NCBI GenBank assembly: GCA_016191225.1
Contig: JACPPC010000018.1
Coordinates: 101,827-165,826 of the forward strand
DNA length: 64,000 bases
Direction: 5' to 3'
From: Gemmatimonadota bacterium
GTDB lineage: Bacteria > Gemmatimonadota > Gemmatimonadetes > Gemmatimonadales > Gemmatimonadaceae
The number at the start of each line of letters is the position of its first letter. The stretch's first letter is position 1. Both the position numbers and the translations under genes were made by a program. Below are positions 1 to 12,481 of this stretch, piece by piece. The notes beneath the pieces are model-generated. The model had not been told where the DNA came from. It made no database searches and worked only from the letters and a program-made list of their open reading frames with translations.

Positions 1-816
1 CGCCTCCCGCTCCTCCTCCTCGGCGGCCCGCTGCTCGATGTCGGCAAGCATCTCCTCGATCGGGTCGGGCTCGCCGGCGAGGTCGGCGAGGCGCTCGTGC
101 CAGGGGGCGAGCTCGGTGTCGCCCTCCTTGAGGCGGTAGATCGACTGCTTGAGCTCCACCAGGCGCCAGATGCCGAGCTCGTCCCAGTGGTCGTCGGGGA
201 CGGTGCGGTCGAGGTGGTAGAGGGATGCCTCGTACTCGCCGCGGTCGTAGAGGATGTTGGCGAGGTAGATGCGCGCCTCGGTGTGGTCGCCGTCGAGCTG
301 GAGGGCGCGGCGCAGCGAGGCGATCGCCCCGTCGTCGTCGCCGGCGCGGTGCTGCGTGTAGCCCACGAGGGCGACCGCCTCGGCGCTGTCGGGGACCTGC
401 TGCACGGCGACGTCGAAGAACTCGCGCGCCTCGTCGGTGAGGCCATCGCGAAAGAGGGCGCGCCCGATCTGCAGCATCAGGTCGAGATCGTCCTGGTAGC
501 CGAGCTCGAGGGTCTTGCGGAAGTGGGCGACGGCCGCCGCGGGGCGCCCGAACTTGAGCAGGGTTTCGCCGAGGCCGGCGAGGGCATCCTCGTGCTCGCC
601 GTCGAGGACGAGCGCCTCCTCGAAGCTCCGGCGCGCCCATGCGAACTCCTCGCGCGCGAGCCGGGCGTAGCCGACACCGACATGGAGCTCGACCGCGGCG
701 GGATAGAGCGTGAGTCCCTCGCGCAGGGTCTCGATCGCGAGGTCGTAATTGCCCTCGTTGTACAGCTGGTGCGCGCGCTCGTCGTACTCTTCGGAACTCA
801 GGAATGGCGTCGACAT
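1..816 (-). CDS. TPR-repeat protein, 3' end beyond window
   Basis: The reading frame runs leftward from ATG at 814-816 to the window edge without a stop, giving 272 visible residues. A purine-rich CAGGAGA lies about 9 bases before the ATG and decides the start. The protein is a chain of tetratricopeptide helices with repeated A-x-x-x-Y/F patterns (for example LYNEGNYDLAIETLREGL near the start and AVALVGYTQHRAGDDDGAI further on), ending in an acidic Glu-rich stretch. TPR arrays bind partner proteins; nothing here shows which one. There is no signal peptide, so it is probably cytoplasmic. It may lead the gene run that continues past the left edge. Family assignment is firm, role unknown. Confidence 0.85.
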   Translation of the reverse strand, partial: MSTPFLSSEEYDERAHQLYNEGNYDLAIETLREGLTLYPAAVELHVGVGYARLAREEFAWARRSFEEALVLDGEHEDALAGLGETLLKFGRPAAAVAHFRKTLELGYQDDLDLMLQIGRALFRDGLTDEAREFFDVAVQQVPDSAEAVALVGYTQHRAGDDDGAIASLRRALQLDGDHTEARIYLANILYDRGEYEASLYHLDRTVPDDHWDELGIWRLVELKQSIYRLKEGDTELAPWHERLADLAGEPDPIEEMLADIEQRAAEEEEREA

Positions 817-917
817 GGCAGGCGGTCTCCTGTGTTTCGGAGTCTTCGGAATGGTACCACGCGGGTCGGCGGGAGTTCAATGGCCGGAATCGGGGGCCGG
901 GTTCCTCCGGTCGGGGT

Positions 918-1832
918 TCAGGCGGCGGACGCGAGCGACACGGCAATCGAGGCCGCGAGCGAGGCGTTACGCTCGAGCAGGGCGAGGTTGGCGCCGAGGG
1001 AGCGCCCCTGCGTCGCGCGCTCGACGGCGGCGAGGAGGAAGGGGGTCACGGCGGCGCCGCGCACGCCCCGCACGCGGGCCTCGGCGACGGCGGCGACGAC
1101 CGCTTCCTCGACCACGGCCCGATCGAGGGCGTCGTCGCGCGCGAGGGGCTGCACCACGAGCAGCGCGCCGGGGCGCCCGAGGGCGCGGTGCGCCCGGAAG
1201 GCGCGCGCGACATCCTCGACCCGGTCGAGGCGCTGCGCAAGTGGAATGCCGGTGCCGGTGGTGAAGAAGCCCGGCAGTTCGTCGCAGCGGAATCCGACCA
1301 CCGGGACGCCGAGGGTGTCGAGCCGCTCCATCGTGGCGGCGAGGTCGAGGATCGCCTTGGCGCCGGCGCAGACGACCACGGCGCTCGTGCGCGCGAGCTC
1401 GACGAGGTCGGCGGATTCGTCGAATGCGGGCTCGCGGTGCACGCCGCCGATGCCGCCGGTCGCGAAGACGGAAATGCCCGCGGCGGCGCAGAGCGCGAGG
1501 GTGGCGGCCACGGTGGTCGCGCCGTCCTCGCCGCGGGCGACGGCGAGGGCGAGGTCGCGCGCGGCGACCTTGTGCACCCCCTCGCGCGCGAGGAAGCGCG
1601 CCAGCTCGGCGGGCTCAAGGCCGAAGGTCGGCTGTCCGCGCACCACGGCCGCGATCGCCGGCACGGCGCGCTCGCGCGCCACGGCCCGCGTCATGCGCGT
1701 GGCGGCCTCGGCGTTGGCGGGAATGGGGAGTCCCTGGGCCAGCACGGAACTCTCGAGGGCGACCACGGGAGCGCCGGCGGCGAGGGCGGCGGCGATCTCC
1801 GGGAGGATGCGAACCGCGGTCGGGGCGGCCAC
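918..1832 (-). CDS. psuG: Pseudouridine-5'-phosphate glycosidase
   Basis: PsuG cleaves pseudouridine 5'-phosphate to uracil and ribose 5-phosphate (reversible), in pseudouridine salvage. The 304-residue product has the family length. Visible marks are [12 protein letters not shown] with Glu27 and Lys88 in [10 protein letters not shown] (equivalent to the catalytic Glu and Lys of the E. coli enzyme), the [10 protein letters not shown] loop, and [11 protein letters not shown]. The frame extends further upstream, but the GTG at 1830-1832 gives a normal N-terminus and sits 8 bases after the stop of the upstream gene, so it is chosen. No psuK kinase or transporter is adjacent. Cytoplasmic. Confidence 0.93.
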   Translation of the reverse strand: MAAPTAVRILPEIAAALAAGAPVVALESSVLAQGLPIPANAEAATRMTRAVARERAVPAIAAVVRGQPTFGLEPAELARFLAREGVHKVAARDLALAVARGEDGATTVAATLALCAAAGISVFATGGIGGVHREPAFDESADLVELARTSAVVVCAGAKAILDLAATMERLDTLGVPVVGFRCDELPGFFTTGTGIPLAQRLDRVEDVARAFRAHRALGRPGALLVVQPLARDDALDRAVVEEAVVAAVAEARVRGVRGAAVTPFLLAAVERATQGRSLGANLALLERNASLAASIAVSLASAA

Positions 1833-1840
1833 TCCCGACG

Positions 1841-2794
1841 CTACCTGGGGGACACGGCGGGCGCCACCGCGCGCGGCCAGGCCGCGACCACCGCACGCCC
1901 GATGGCGCCGAGCGTGAGATGCGCCTCCTGGTCCACGGTCCAGAGCTGGTCGGCGTTCTCCCTGGTCAGCGCACACGCGACCACGCGTGACTGCAGGAAG
2001 TAGATCGTGCACTCGGTGCGCGAGGCGTCGACCGATCCCGTCTTGTGCGGATTGCGCACCCCGGTCACGTACCGCTGCATGCGATCACCGTCCTGGTTCG
2101 CGTCGAGCAGGGCGAGCATCGCGCTGTCGGCGGCGGGGCTCACGGCACGGCCGTTGGCGATCAGGCCGAACAGGGTCGCCATCTCGGTGGGGGTCGTGAC
2201 GCCGAGGCCGTACTTCCTGGTCGAGTCGGGGGCGACGGAGCTGGCCCACGTGGAGACCTTGTGGTGCACCTTGGTGTGCGGCAGCCCGAGCGCCTCCATC
2301 TTCGCCCAGACGCGGCGAATCAGGATCCGGTCGAGGAGGAGGTTGGTGGCCGTGTTGTCGGAGACGGCGATCATGAGGGCGGTCGCGTCGCGCACGGTGA
2401 GGCCGAGGCCGTTGTGGAGGAGGTGCAGCACGCCGGACCCGCCCACCTTGTCGATCTCGAGGAGGGTGAGCGGATCGTCGAGGCGAAGCTGTCCCTTGGC
2501 GACGAGGTCGTACACCGTGACCATCACGGGGACCTTGACCAGCGACGCGGTGGGGAAGGTCTCGTCACCGCGCCGCGAGAGGCGCTCGCCGGTGTCGAGG
2601 TTGTGGATCGCGTAGCCGGTCACGCCGTGGTGGGCGTCGGCGATCGAGTCGAGCGTGCGATGCAACCGTGAGGTGTCGGCGCGGGTGAACGCGACCGCGG
2701 ACAGCGCTGCGGGGCGCGCGGCGGGGGCCTGTCCGCGCGAGGGCCCGGACGCGAGCGCGAGGGCGAGCGCCAGCGCGGCGGCGCGCCGCGTCAC
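1841..2794 (-). CDS. Class A beta-lactamase-fold serine hydrolase, secreted
   Basis: A 317-residue exported protein of the beta-lactamase/D-Ala-D-Ala peptidase fold. After an Ala/Leu signal peptide (residues 1-22) come the active-site TASLVK (Ser84, Lys87), the SDN triad in AVSDNTATN, and the KTG box in HKTGSV. The omega-loop Glu (ExxLN) that deacylates true class A lactamases is not visible between the SDN motif and VTTPTEMA. It is therefore more likely a cell-wall or peptide hydrolase, or a weak lactamase, than a proven resistance enzyme. The GTG start at 2792-2794 overlaps the stop of the upstream 75-residue gene by four bases (GTGA), indicating translational coupling. The start was chosen for this overlap and the signal peptide. 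Confidence 0.85.
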   Translation of the reverse strand: MTRRAAALALALALASGPSRGQAPAARPAALSAVAFTRADTSRLHRTLDSIADAHHGVTGYAIHNLDTGERLSRRGDETFPTASLVKVPVMVTVYDLVAKGQLRLDDPLTLLEIDKVGGSGVLHLLHNGLGLTVRDATALMIAVSDNTATNLLLDRILIRRVWAKMEALGLPHTKVHHKVSTWASSVAPDSTRKYGLGVTTPTEMATLFGLIANGRAVSPAADSAMLALLDANQDGDRMQRYVTGVRNPHKTGSVDASRTECTIYFLQSRVVACALTRENADQLWTVDQEAHLTLGAIGRAVVAAWPRAVAPAVSPR

Positions 2795-3018
2795 GGGTCG
2801 TTCGCGAACGCGTCCGCCGGGCGCCGCTCGATGAGGTCGCGCTCCCTCGACGTCGGATCCCAGATCGCCATGATGATCACCTTCTCGCCGAAGTAGCAAT
2901 CGAAGGCGCGACCCTCGCCCTTGGGGATCGGGATCTCGTGCCCATCCTCGAACTTGAGCACGACGGTCGGGTACTTCTCGTTCACGTACTTCTTGCGCAG
3001 GCGCTTGGCGGGCTTCAT
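2791..3018 (-). CDS. Small conserved-looking hypothetical protein, 75 aa
   Basis: I do not recognise this protein. It begins MKPAKRLRKKYVNEKYP, a very basic N-terminus, followed by a compact region (TVVLKFEDGHEIPIPKGEG, CYFGEKVIIMAIWDP) that looks like a small beta-rich fold. It has no signal peptide or membrane segment. It overlaps the downstream beta-lactamase-fold gene by four bases, so the two are co-translated. The ATG at 3016-3018 is the only Met near the conserved-looking part. The same frame is open further upstream, where high third-position GC suggests the remains of another gene. Confidence 0.6.
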   Translation of the reverse strand: MKPAKRLRKKYVNEKYPTVVLKFEDGHEIPIPKGEGRAFDCYFGEKVIIMAIWDPTSRERDLIERRPADAFANDP

Positions 3019-3434
3019 GGGCTCAAATTGAAGCGCGCGGCCGGGGGGAGCAACCCGTCGCCGGCCGGCAGCGAAGGCGCCGCGCGGCTCGATCACGGCC
3101 GGCTCCCACCCCGCCTCGCCGAGGAGGGCCGCGAGATCGGGCGTGGCGCCCGGCTCGATCCCTGACGTTCCGGGAATGGGCACGCCGGCGGCGGCGCGAG
3201 GTCGCCGGGGAATCGCTTGCCGAGGTTGCAGCGAACGGTGGCCGTCGGATTCCAGGGCGCCGTGCCACGCGCACGCCAGGCAACGGCCCAGCCCGGGAAG
3301 GGGGCCGCGCGAAGGTGATCGAAGCACGTCGATCGCAGGCGGATGCCGCCGAGGCACGGCCCGTCGGACGAGTGGACCTCCCCAGTCGCGATGCGCACAG
3401 AGGCCCCGAGGGCTTCGAGCGCGGCGGCGAGCAC
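3019..3434 (-). pseudogene. Possible frameshifted remnant upstream of the 75-aa gene
   Basis: Two adjoining frames on this strand show codon-like third-position GC and plausible protein: one runs from about 3434 (LAAALEALGASVRIATGEV, then GTAPWNPTATVRCNLGKRF) to near 3180, and a second takes over (GATPDLAALLGEAGWEP) up to the start of the 75-residue gene. No single frame covers both. The simplest reading is one gene broken by a frameshift near 3170-3190. No family is recognised. It could also be chance coding bias in GC-rich DNA. The rest of 3435-3753 shows no gene that I can support. Confidence 0.3.
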
Positions 3435-3753
3435 GACGCCGGAATCGACGGCGCCGGCTTTGGCCCGGCAGGAAGCGGTGGCGACCAGCGGTGCGGGCCA
3501 CAGGTGCCTCTCGGGATGCGCCGGTGCCCAGCGGGAGAGGTTTTGGGGGGTGCGGTACCGGCGCCACAGCAGTGTTGCACGGCAAGCAGCCGAATCGGCG
3601 CGAATGGGGGTCGCGGGTCAAGATGACGGCCCCGAGGGGAGGGACATCGCGCCGCCACACCGAATTGCGCGGGGCACGAGAATTGCCTCTTCACGCCCCG
3701 ACTTCCCGGCGGACTCTCCGCCGGGGCGCCCACCCTCAGTGACGCGAGCGAAC

Positions 3754-4626
3754 ATGTCCCTCTCCGTTGGATCCCGCAGGGCCCTCGCCCTGCTCGCCCG
3801 TCTCGCCCCGGCGGCGGCGCAGGCCCAGTTCGGCTCGGCTTCCTATGCCGCGAGCACCACCTTCGCGAGCGCCGGGGGCGTCTGCACCTCGATGACGCTG
3901 GCGAAGGATGCCGGCGGCTACTGGACCTCGTGGGGTGGCTGCGGCGGCCCCGCCCTCTGGCGCTACGACAACAGTGGCGCCTACCTCGCGACCTACACCC
4001 CCGGGCTCGACCTGCGGTCGATCTTCACGGACGCGTCGGGGAACCTGTACGCGAGCATGTTCAGCTCGAACAACGTGCTCAAGATGTCGTCGCCCGGCGT
4101 GTTCGTGTACGACGCGAGCCTCGGTGGCCCGGGCAAGGACCCCCAGTCCGGCGTGCGGCGCGACAACGGCGGCGGCCTGATCACCGCCGAGTACGGCACG
4201 GTGAAGCAGTGGGACGCCTTGGGCACCTACCTCGGCGCGACCAGCCTCGTCGGATTCGGCGCGGGCGGCGAGGCCGCCTATCCGCAGGCCGTGAGCATCG
4301 TGGCCGCGGGTGGCAAGTGGCTGACGTACGACGGAGCTTCGAGCGACCTCTCGATGTGGGACCCGTCCACGGGCACGCGGCTGGGCACCACCACGCTGAT
4401 CGGCGCCGGGACCTCGTTCGACTCCGGCTTCTCGCTCAGCTGCGCGGACGACAAGGTGTGGCTCATGGACGGCGGGTACACCGGCACCTGGCGCGGATAC
4501 GACGTCGGCCTCGCCTGTGATGCGGGCGGCGGCAGCGTCGTGCCGGAGCCGGCCACGATCTCGCTGCTCGGCCTCGGGCTCGCCGGGGTCGCGCTCGTGG
4601 CGCGTCGCCGTCGTCTCGCGGCGTAG
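3754..4626 (+). CDS. PEP-CTERM surface protein
   Basis: A 290-residue exported protein. The N-terminal signal peptide (residues 1-27, ending AAAQAQ) is followed by a Gly/Ser/Thr/Trp-rich repetitive beta domain with patterns such as GVFVYDASLGGPGKDPQSGV and GGKWLTYDGASSDLSMWD that resemble a beta-propeller. The C-terminus is textbook PEP-CTERM: VVPEPATISLLGLGLAG, a hydrophobic helix, then ARRRRLAA. Such proteins are processed at Pro-Glu-Pro by an exosortase and released to the surface or matrix; no exosortase gene is in this window. The ATG at 3754 is chosen because it directly precedes the signal peptide. A strong palindromic terminator follows. Confidence 0.88.
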   Translation: MSLSVGSRRALALLARLAPAAAQAQFGSASYAASTTFASAGGVCTSMTLAKDAGGYWTSWGGCGGPALWRYDNSGAYLATYTPGLDLRSIFTDASGNLYASMFSSNNVLKMSSPGVFVYDASLGGPGKDPQSGVRRDNGGGLITAEYGTVKQWDALGTYLGATSLVGFGAGGEAAYPQAVSIVAAGGKWLTYDGASSDLSMWDPSTGTRLGTTTLIGAGTSFDSGFSLSCADDKVWLMDGGYTGTWRGYDVGLACDAGGGSVVPEPATISLLGLGLAGVALVARRRRLAA

Positions 4627-4651
4627 TCGCGGCGCAGGTCCGGCACAGGCA

Positions 4652-4683
4652 GAAGCCCCCGCGCCGGCCGGCGCGGGGGCTTC
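4652..4683. terminator. Perfect 32-bp palindrome between convergent genes
   Basis: Two 16-base arms (left begins GAAGCCCCCGCG) are exact reverse complements with no loop bases between them. The palindrome lies between the convergent stops of the PEP-CTERM gene and the kynureninase-like gene, so it probably terminates both. There is no U-run on either side, so it may need Rho or act as a strong pause or 3'-end stabiliser. Confidence 0.7.
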
Positions 4684-4723
4684 GTCGTCCGGGGGAGCGG
4701 TGCCGCGGCCGCATGGCCGCGAT

Positions 4724-5914
4724 TCAGGTCACGACGGCGCGCCGCCCGGCGTGCTTCTCCCAGGCGCCGGTGGCGAGGATCTCGTCGATAGTCCCCACCG
4801 CGCGCTCGAGCTCGTCGTCGCTCGTATAGAAGTGGGGGGCGACCCGAATACCGGCCCCGGGTCGGTAGTCGACGATCACGTGGCGGGCGAGGAGCTCCTG
4901 CGCCACCTCGTAGCCGTGCGGCACGTCGAAGGCCACCGTGCCGCCGCGCCGCGCGTCGTCGCGCGGGGCCGACACCGCGAAGCCGCGCGCGTCGGCGAGG
5001 GCGATCAACCGCCGCGTCTGGCGGACGCTTTTGTCGCGAATGGCCCGCACGCCGGCATGACGCACGATCCGCGGCCCCGCGAGCGCCGCGTAGAGCGCCG
5101 GAATGGACGGCGTGCCCGAGAGCCAGCGCCAGGCCCCCTCGGCGTGCGCCATCTCGTCCTCGAACGCGAATGGACGGGCGTGCGCCTGCCATCCGGTGAG
5201 GGCCGGCGCCACCTGAGCGCTCGCGCGCGGCGACGCCCACAGGAAGCACCCGCCGGGGCCGCCGCACAGCCACTTGAGGACCCCGCCGGTGAGGAAGTCG
5301 CAGCCGATCGCGCGCACGTCAACGGGCACGACGCCCACCGAGTGGTAGGCGTCGAGGGCCACCTGCGCGCCCATGCGTCGGGCGTGGGCGCAGATGCGCG
5401 CGGCATCCATGATATGGGCGGACCGGAAGAGCACGTGCGAGATCGCCACGAGCCGGGTCCGTTCGTCGATCGCGGCGCAGAGCCGGTCCTCGTCGATCGA
5501 GAGCCCGTCGTCGCTCGGCACCACGACCACGCGGGCACCGAACCGCGCCGCCAGCCCTTCCACGGCGTACCGCACGCTCGGAAAGTCGAGGGCGGTCATC
5601 ACGATCGTGTCGCGCGGCGGCGCGTAGTCGAGGGCCGACACGATCGCCGACTGGGCAAGGGTGACGCTGGCCACCATCGCGACCTCGCCCGTGCCGGCGC
5701 CGATCAGCGGCGCGATCTCGTTCCCCACCGTGACCGGCATCGCCCACCACTCGCGGGCCCACGCCTGCACGCCGAACTCGGCCCACGCGTCCACGTAGTT
5801 GGCCAGCTGCTCGGGCACGCCGCGGGGCATCGCCCCGAGCGAGTTCGACACGAGGTAGGTGGTGCGCGCCAGGATCGGGAACTCGGCGCGCCAGCGCAGC
5901 AGCGGGTCGTTCAC
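4724..5914 (-). CDS. Kynureninase-like PLP enzyme (class V aminotransferase fold)
   Basis: A 396-residue fold-type I PLP enzyme. Kynureninase-like marks are the N-terminal YLVSNSLGAMPRGV, the IAPLIGAGTGEVAM segment, the PLP Asp188 in VALDAYHSVG, and the Schiff-base Lys214 in GGVLKWLCGGPGG. True kynureninase cleaves kynurenine to anthranilate and alanine; related enzymes act on other amino acids, so the substrate is uncertain. The gene sits 7 bases downstream of an amino-acid permease on the same strand, fitting uptake and breakdown of an amino acid. No other tryptophan-degradation gene is adjacent. Cytoplasmic. The ATG start at 5912-5914 matches the family N-terminus. Confidence 0.82.
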   Translation of the reverse strand: MNDPLLRWRAEFPILARTTYLVSNSLGAMPRGVPEQLANYVDAWAEFGVQAWAREWWAMPVTVGNEIAPLIGAGTGEVAMVASVTLAQSAIVSALDYAPPRDTIVMTALDFPSVRYAVEGLAARFGARVVVVPSDDGLSIDEDRLCAAIDERTRLVAISHVLFRSAHIMDAARICAHARRMGAQVALDAYHSVGVVPVDVRAIGCDFLTGGVLKWLCGGPGGCFLWASPRASAQVAPALTGWQAHARPFAFEDEMAHAEGAWRWLSGTPSIPALYAALAGPRIVRHAGVRAIRDKSVRQTRRLIALADARGFAVSAPRDDARRGGTVAFDVPHGYEVAQELLARHVIVDYRPGAGIRVAPHFYTSDDELERAVGTIDEILATGAWEKHAGRRAVVT

Positions 5915-5921
5915 CGGCCGG

Positions 5922-7250
5922 TCACGCCCCCGGCCCGGCGGGCTCCGGCGTCGGCCGGCGCCAGCGCGAGGCGGCGAAGATCGCGACGCCGACGAGGAGC
6001 GCGAGCCCGATGGCCCGCCACTCCTTGAGGGTGATGCTGGTGAGGAGCCAGGACATCGACGCGATGGCGAGGATCGTCACCAGCGGTCCGCCGGGGAGGT
6101 CGAAGGGCTTCGCGTCGCCGTCCTGGATGCCGCGCCGCTTGAGGGCGTAGCCCGCCGCGGCGCAGGCGATGTAGAGCAGCAGCGCGGCGAGGTTGGCCAG
6201 CACCGCCAGCGCCTCGAACTCGTTGCGGATCGACAGGACGCAGACCACGGTCGACTGGAGGATGATCGCGACCCACGGGGTCCTGAAGGTGGGATGGATG
6301 CTGGCCACGACCCGCGGCAGGAATCCGTCGCGCGCAAAGGCGAACAGCGCCCGTGGCACGGCGAGGGTCATGCCGCTCACGTACCCGAGGGTGGAGATCA
6401 TCGCGCCGACGAGGAGCAGGGTGCGCCCGCCGCTCCCCATCACCCGCTCGGCGACCATCGCCAGCGGGGCGGGCCTGGCGTCGGCGAGGGCGGGGCCGAG
6501 GACGCCCTGCGCGACCGCCTGCACGGCGAGGTAGAGCAGCGTGATGCCGACCATGGCGATCGCGATCGCGCGCGGGACGGTGCGCGAGGGGTCCCTCATC
6601 TCGCCGCTCGGCACCAGCGCGCTCTCGACGCCGGTGAAGGCGAAGATGAGCACGATCGCGGTGCGGGCGACGCTCGTCGGCGCCGGCAGCTCGTGGATGG
6701 CGAGGTTGGCCGGCGCGATGGCGAGGGCGCCCACCGCCACGAGCACGAGCAGGGGAAGGAGCTTGGCCACCGCCAGCACCGTGATCAGCCGCGCCCCGTG
6801 CTTCACGCCCGTCACGTTCACCGCCGCCAGGCCGGCGAACGAGGCGGCGAGCAGCAGCGCGCGCGCCAGGGGGCCCGAGAGCGCGGGAACGAAGGCACCC
6901 ACGAAGCCGGCGAAGGCGCTCGCCACGCTGGCCACGGCGTAGGTTCCCAGCAGCCAGAGCAGCACCCCGGCCATGAAGCCGGCAAAGGGGCCGAACACGA
7001 GCTCGACGTAGGCATAGGGGCCGCCGGTGAGCGAGACCCGGCTTCCCGCCTCGGCGAAGCAGAGCACCACCAGTCCCATCACGAGGGCGCACACGACGTA
7101 GACGATCGGCGCCGCCGGGCCGATCATCCCGCTCACGGCGGCCGGGAGCCGGAAGATCCCCCCGCCCACGGTGGTGTTGAGGATCGCGGCGGCGAGGCCC
7201 CAGACGCCGATGGCCCGCACGAGTGACCGCTCGGATTCGGTGCGCAACAT
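5922..7250 (-). CDS. Amino-acid permease, APC superfamily
   Basis: A 442-residue inner-membrane protein with about 12 hydrophobic helices. The first helix holds the APC substrate-binding glycine motif ([12 protein letters not shown]), and helix 6 has [27 protein letters not shown], the diagnostic APC signature. It should import an amino acid with protons or exchange it. It forms an operon with the kynureninase-like gene 7 bases downstream. The ATG at 7248-7250 is preceded by a -7 element only five bases away, suggesting a leaderless transcript. It is divergent from the patatin-ferredoxin gene, and the 99 bases between them hold both promoters. Confidence 0.9.
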   Translation of the reverse strand: MLRTESERSLVRAIGVWGLAAAILNTTVGGGIFRLPAAVSGMIGPAAPIVYVVCALVMGLVVLCFAEAGSRVSLTGGPYAYVELVFGPFAGFMAGVLLWLLGTYAVASVASAFAGFVGAFVPALSGPLARALLLAASFAGLAAVNVTGVKHGARLITVLAVAKLLPLLVLVAVGALAIAPANLAIHELPAPTSVARTAIVLIFAFTGVESALVPSGEMRDPSRTVPRAIAIAMVGITLLYLAVQAVAQGVLGPALADARPAPLAMVAERVMGSGGRTLLLVGAMISTLGYVSGMTLAVPRALFAFARDGFLPRVVASIHPTFRTPWVAIILQSTVVCVLSIRNEFEALAVLANLAALLLYIACAAAGYALKRRGIQDGDAKPFDLPGGPLVTILAIASMSWLLTSITLKEWRAIGLALLVGVAIFAASRWRRPTPEPAGPGA

Positions 7251-7255
7251 GGCCC

Positions 7256-7263
7256 CAAACGTA
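7256..7263 (-). promoter_or_regulatory. Bacteroidetes-type -7 element TACGTTTG, permease
   Basis: TACGTTTG read on the minus strand matches TAnnTTTG exactly and ends five bases before the permease ATG. If the transcript starts where such elements usually place it, the mRNA begins at or next to the start codon. Confidence 0.5.
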
Positions 7264-7336
7264 CAGCGCGACGCGTCGCCTGTCGCCCGCGCCCGCGCCG
7301 CCGCCGCCGCGACTGGCGACCCGCGGTCCCCCGTCC

Positions 7337-7344
7337 CAAGTTGT
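7337..7344 (+). promoter_or_regulatory. -7-like element CAAGTTGT, patatin-ferredoxin gene
   Basis: CAAGTTGT ends five bases before the ATG at 7350. It matches TAnnTTGT except for the first base and has the same spacing to the start as the queC, aguB and permease elements. Confidence 0.35.
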
Positions 7345-7349
7345 GCGCG

Positions 7350-8423
7350 ATGCGGATTGCGGTGGTCCTCGGCGGCGGCGGGCTCAAGGGCTTCGCGCAC
7401 CTGGGGGTGGTGCGTGCCCTCCGCGAGCGCGGCATCACTCCCACGGTCTTCGCCGGCACCAGCATCGGGTCGCTCGTCGCCGCCGCCGTCACCACCGGCA
7501 CCAGCGTGGAGCGGCTCGAGCACAGCGCCCGCGAGCTCAAGCGTGCGCAGCTGTTCCAGCTCAACCGGATGAAGATCGTGATCGACCGCATGCGCGCCCC
7601 GAGCGTCTACGCCGGCGAGCCGCTGCGCGCCCTGATCAACGACCTCGTGCACGAGCGCACGTTCGCCCAGCTGGTGTCGCCCCTGTTCGTGAACACCGTC
7701 GACGCCGAAACGGGGTTCCAGCAGGTGTGGGGGATGCCGGGGCTGCAGGAGGTGAGCGTGCGCGACGCCGTGTATGCGAGCTGCGCGCTGCCGGGGGCCT
7801 TTCCGCCGGGGCTGGTGGGAGGGCGCACCTGCATGGACGGCGGCGCGGTGGACAACCTGCCGGTGAACGTGGCGGCGCAGGACATGGACGCGGTGATCGC
7901 GGTGGACGTGGGCTCGAGCGACATGACGCGCGCCGAGGGGATCGCCGGCAAGGGATTCTTCGACATCTCGATGCGGGCGGCACAGATCACCACCGCGGCG
8001 CTGCAGCGGGCCCAGCTCGACAAGTGGACCAAGCCGCCGATGCTGCTGATCCGCCCGCGGGTGAACCACATCGACTGGTTCGCCTTCGGCCACGCCGCCT
8101 TCCTGATCGACGAGGGCTACCGCGCCGCCGTCGAGGCCCTCGAGCACTTCGAGACGATGATGACCGCCGGCGCCGGGATCTACCCGCGGCGGGTGATGGA
8201 GGTGGAGGTGTCGCGCGAACTCTGCGTGGGCTGCCGCCTCTGCACGGTCCTCGCCCCGGGGCTGTTCGCGATGGACGCCGAGGGCAAGGCCTACGCCCGC
8301 GAGCGGATCCTGCACTGGTCCCCCGCCGACGGTGCCTTCGTGCGCCAGTGCCCCACGAGCGCGATCACGGCGCGGCGGCTGGAGCGCCGCACGCCGCCGT
8401 CGGTGACGTCGTTCCGGGACTGA
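7350..8423 (+). CDS. Patatin-like phospholipase with C-terminal ferredoxin domain
   Basis: Residues 1-270 are a patatin-type acyl hydrolase: oxyanion loop GGGGLKG at 8-14, nucleophile Ser38 in GTSIG, and catalytic Asp163 in DGG. Residues 285-345 form a short ferredoxin: Cys292, Cys295 and Cys298 in CVGCRLC and Cys334 in QCPTSAI, enough for one Fe-S cluster. Patatins hydrolyse lipid acyl esters; the cluster suggests redox sensing or electron transfer linked to lipid breakdown, which is inference. No signal peptide, so cytoplasmic or membrane-peripheral. The ATG at 7350 is chosen over a TTG three codons earlier because the patatin beta-strand begins [10 protein letters not shown]. Confidence 0.9.
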   Translation: MRIAVVLGGGGLKGFAHLGVVRALRERGITPTVFAGTSIGSLVAAAVTTGTSVERLEHSARELKRAQLFQLNRMKIVIDRMRAPSVYAGEPLRALINDLVHERTFAQLVSPLFVNTVDAETGFQQVWGMPGLQEVSVRDAVYASCALPGAFPPGLVGGRTCMDGGAVDNLPVNVAAQDMDAVIAVDVGSSDMTRAEGIAGKGFFDISMRAAQITTAALQRAQLDKWTKPPMLLIRPRVNHIDWFAFGHAAFLIDEGYRAAVEALEHFETMMTAGAGIYPRRVMEVEVSRELCVGCRLCTVLAPGLFAMDAEGKAYARERILHWSPADGAFVRQCPTSAITARRLERRTPPSVTSFRD

Positions 8424-8494
8424 CGTCATCCCGGGCGGCGCGAAGGAAGCGCCCGATCCACAGGCAGGCCCTTCGCGGCGCCGAAACGGGGCGG

Positions 8495-9499
8495 TCAGAG
8501 CCGCGCCAGCGCCTCGTGGGCCAGCAGTTCGTACGCGTCCACGGCCTTCACCAGCTCGGCCTCCTCCACGAACTCGCCATCGGTGTGGGCCTGGTGGATC
8601 GAGCCGGGACCGAAGAGATACGGCTTGCCCCAGTTGGTGAGCGCGGGAATGTCGGTCGCGAAGGCGACCACGGAGGTCGCGAAGCCGGGCACCGTGGTGA
8701 GCTTCACCGGCGGCACGGTCACGCCGTACTCGAGCTCGGCGCGGCCGGCGGCCCAGGCATCGAGGATCGCGCGAAACTCCGCGGCTGGGGCGACCAGCCG
8801 GGCCATCAGCCGCGCCTCGGCCGCCGGCGCCAGCACGTTGTCGGCGACGCCGCCGGAGACGAAGCCGATGTTGATCGTCGTCGCCCCCAGCACGGAGTCG
8901 TGGGGAAGCGCGATGGCGTCGAGCCCGGCCAGCAGCTGCACGAGCTCGTGGGTCGCCGAGCGGCCGAGGTCGGGGTAGGCCGAGTGCGCGGCCCGCCCGG
9001 CGACGCGCACGGTGGCGCGGATCGCCCCCTTGGTGCCCACGGCGAGGGTGCTTTCGGTGGGCTCGCCGTCGATGAGGATCGTGCTCGACGTCTGGTGGGC
9101 GTTGGCGGCCCGGGCGCCGTCGTGCGAGGTCTCCTCACCCACCACGAACAGCAGGGCCACGCTCACGCCGCCGGCCCGCAGGCGATCGGCGGCGCAGATC
9201 ATCGACGCCGCAATTCCCTTGGCGTCGCAGGCGCCCCGCCCGTACAGCCGGCCCCCCTCGCGACGGGGCGGAATGAACGGAGGGACGGTGTCGAGGTGCG
9301 TGCTGAGGGTGACCTTGGGGAGGTCGCCGGAGGTCGCGAGCAGGTTGTCCCGCCCCGGGCCCACCGGAATGCGCTGGCAGCGCCAGCCGCGCCCCTGCAG
9401 CAGCGCCTCGGCCCGCGCGATCGCGGGCTCCTCGCGGCCGGAGGTGGAGTCCGCCTCCATGAGGTGGACGGCGATGTCGACGGGATCGAGGGCGGGCAT
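8495..9499 (-). CDS. M20-family metallopeptidase/deacylase
   Basis: A 334-residue di-zinc amidohydrolase of the ArgE/DapE/LysK/CPG2 group. Metal and catalytic residues are visible: His68 and Asp70 in STHLDTVPP, Asp92 in GRGACDAKG, the catalytic Glu122 and ligand Glu123 in VVGEET, Asp144 in LIDGEP, and a C-terminal His in HQAHTDGEF. The insert domain with [12 protein letters not shown] is the usual dimerisation lid. Substrate could be an N-acyl amino acid or dipeptide; no arginine or lysine synthesis genes are nearby to choose. The ATG at 9497-9499 gives the standard N-terminus. Divergent from acnA. Confidence 0.88.
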   Translation of the reverse strand: MPALDPVDIAVHLMEADSTSGREEPAIARAEALLQGRGWRCQRIPVGPGRDNLLATSGDLPKVTLSTHLDTVPPFIPPRREGGRLYGRGACDAKGIAASMICAADRLRAGGVSVALLFVVGEETSHDGARAANAHQTSSTILIDGEPTESTLAVGTKGAIRATVRVAGRAAHSAYPDLGRSATHELVQLLAGLDAIALPHDSVLGATTINIGFVSGGVADNVLAPAAEARLMARLVAPAAEFRAILDAWAAGRAELEYGVTVPPVKLTTVPGFATSVVAFATDIPALTNWGKPYLFGPGSIHQAHTDGEFVEEAELVKAVDAYELLAHEALARL

Positions 9500-9612
9500 G
9501 GGCGATACAAGGACACCCGGGAGGGCGTGGCGCAACGCCCGTCGTCGCCGGGCCGGGCGACCGCCGGCCCGGGGGGAGGGCGACCCCGGGGGCGAACCTC
9601 GGCCCCCGATGC

Positions 9613-9620
9613 TATCTTTG
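9613..9620 (+). promoter_or_regulatory. -7 element TATCTTTG upstream of aconitase
   Basis: TATCTTTG is an exact TAnnTTTG match in the 213-bp divergent gap. It lies 92 bases before the acnA ATG, implying an 85-base leader. I see no TTG at the expected -33 distance. Confidence 0.4.
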
Positions 9621-9712
9621 GCGCAGCCTGTCGCGGGCGGACGTCACGCCGCGGCAGTGGCTCCGTTCGTCACCGCGCCCGCACCGTCGGGCGCTCCGGC
9701 CAGAGACGCCGA

Positions 9713-12481
<2,769 letters not shown>

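Noticed and set aside
1841..2794. Antibiotic-resistance beta-lactamase
   Set aside because: The deacylating Glu is missing, so resistance cannot be claimed.
3435..3753. Gene between the 75-aa gene and the PEP-CTERM gene
   Set aside because: No frame has both a start and protein-like content; likely regulatory or decayed DNA.
4517..6028. Long plus-strand open frame opposite the kynureninase-like gene
   Set aside because: Its protein is Arg/Gly/His-rich without domains, and the antisense frame has complete family motifs. It is a by-product of high GC.
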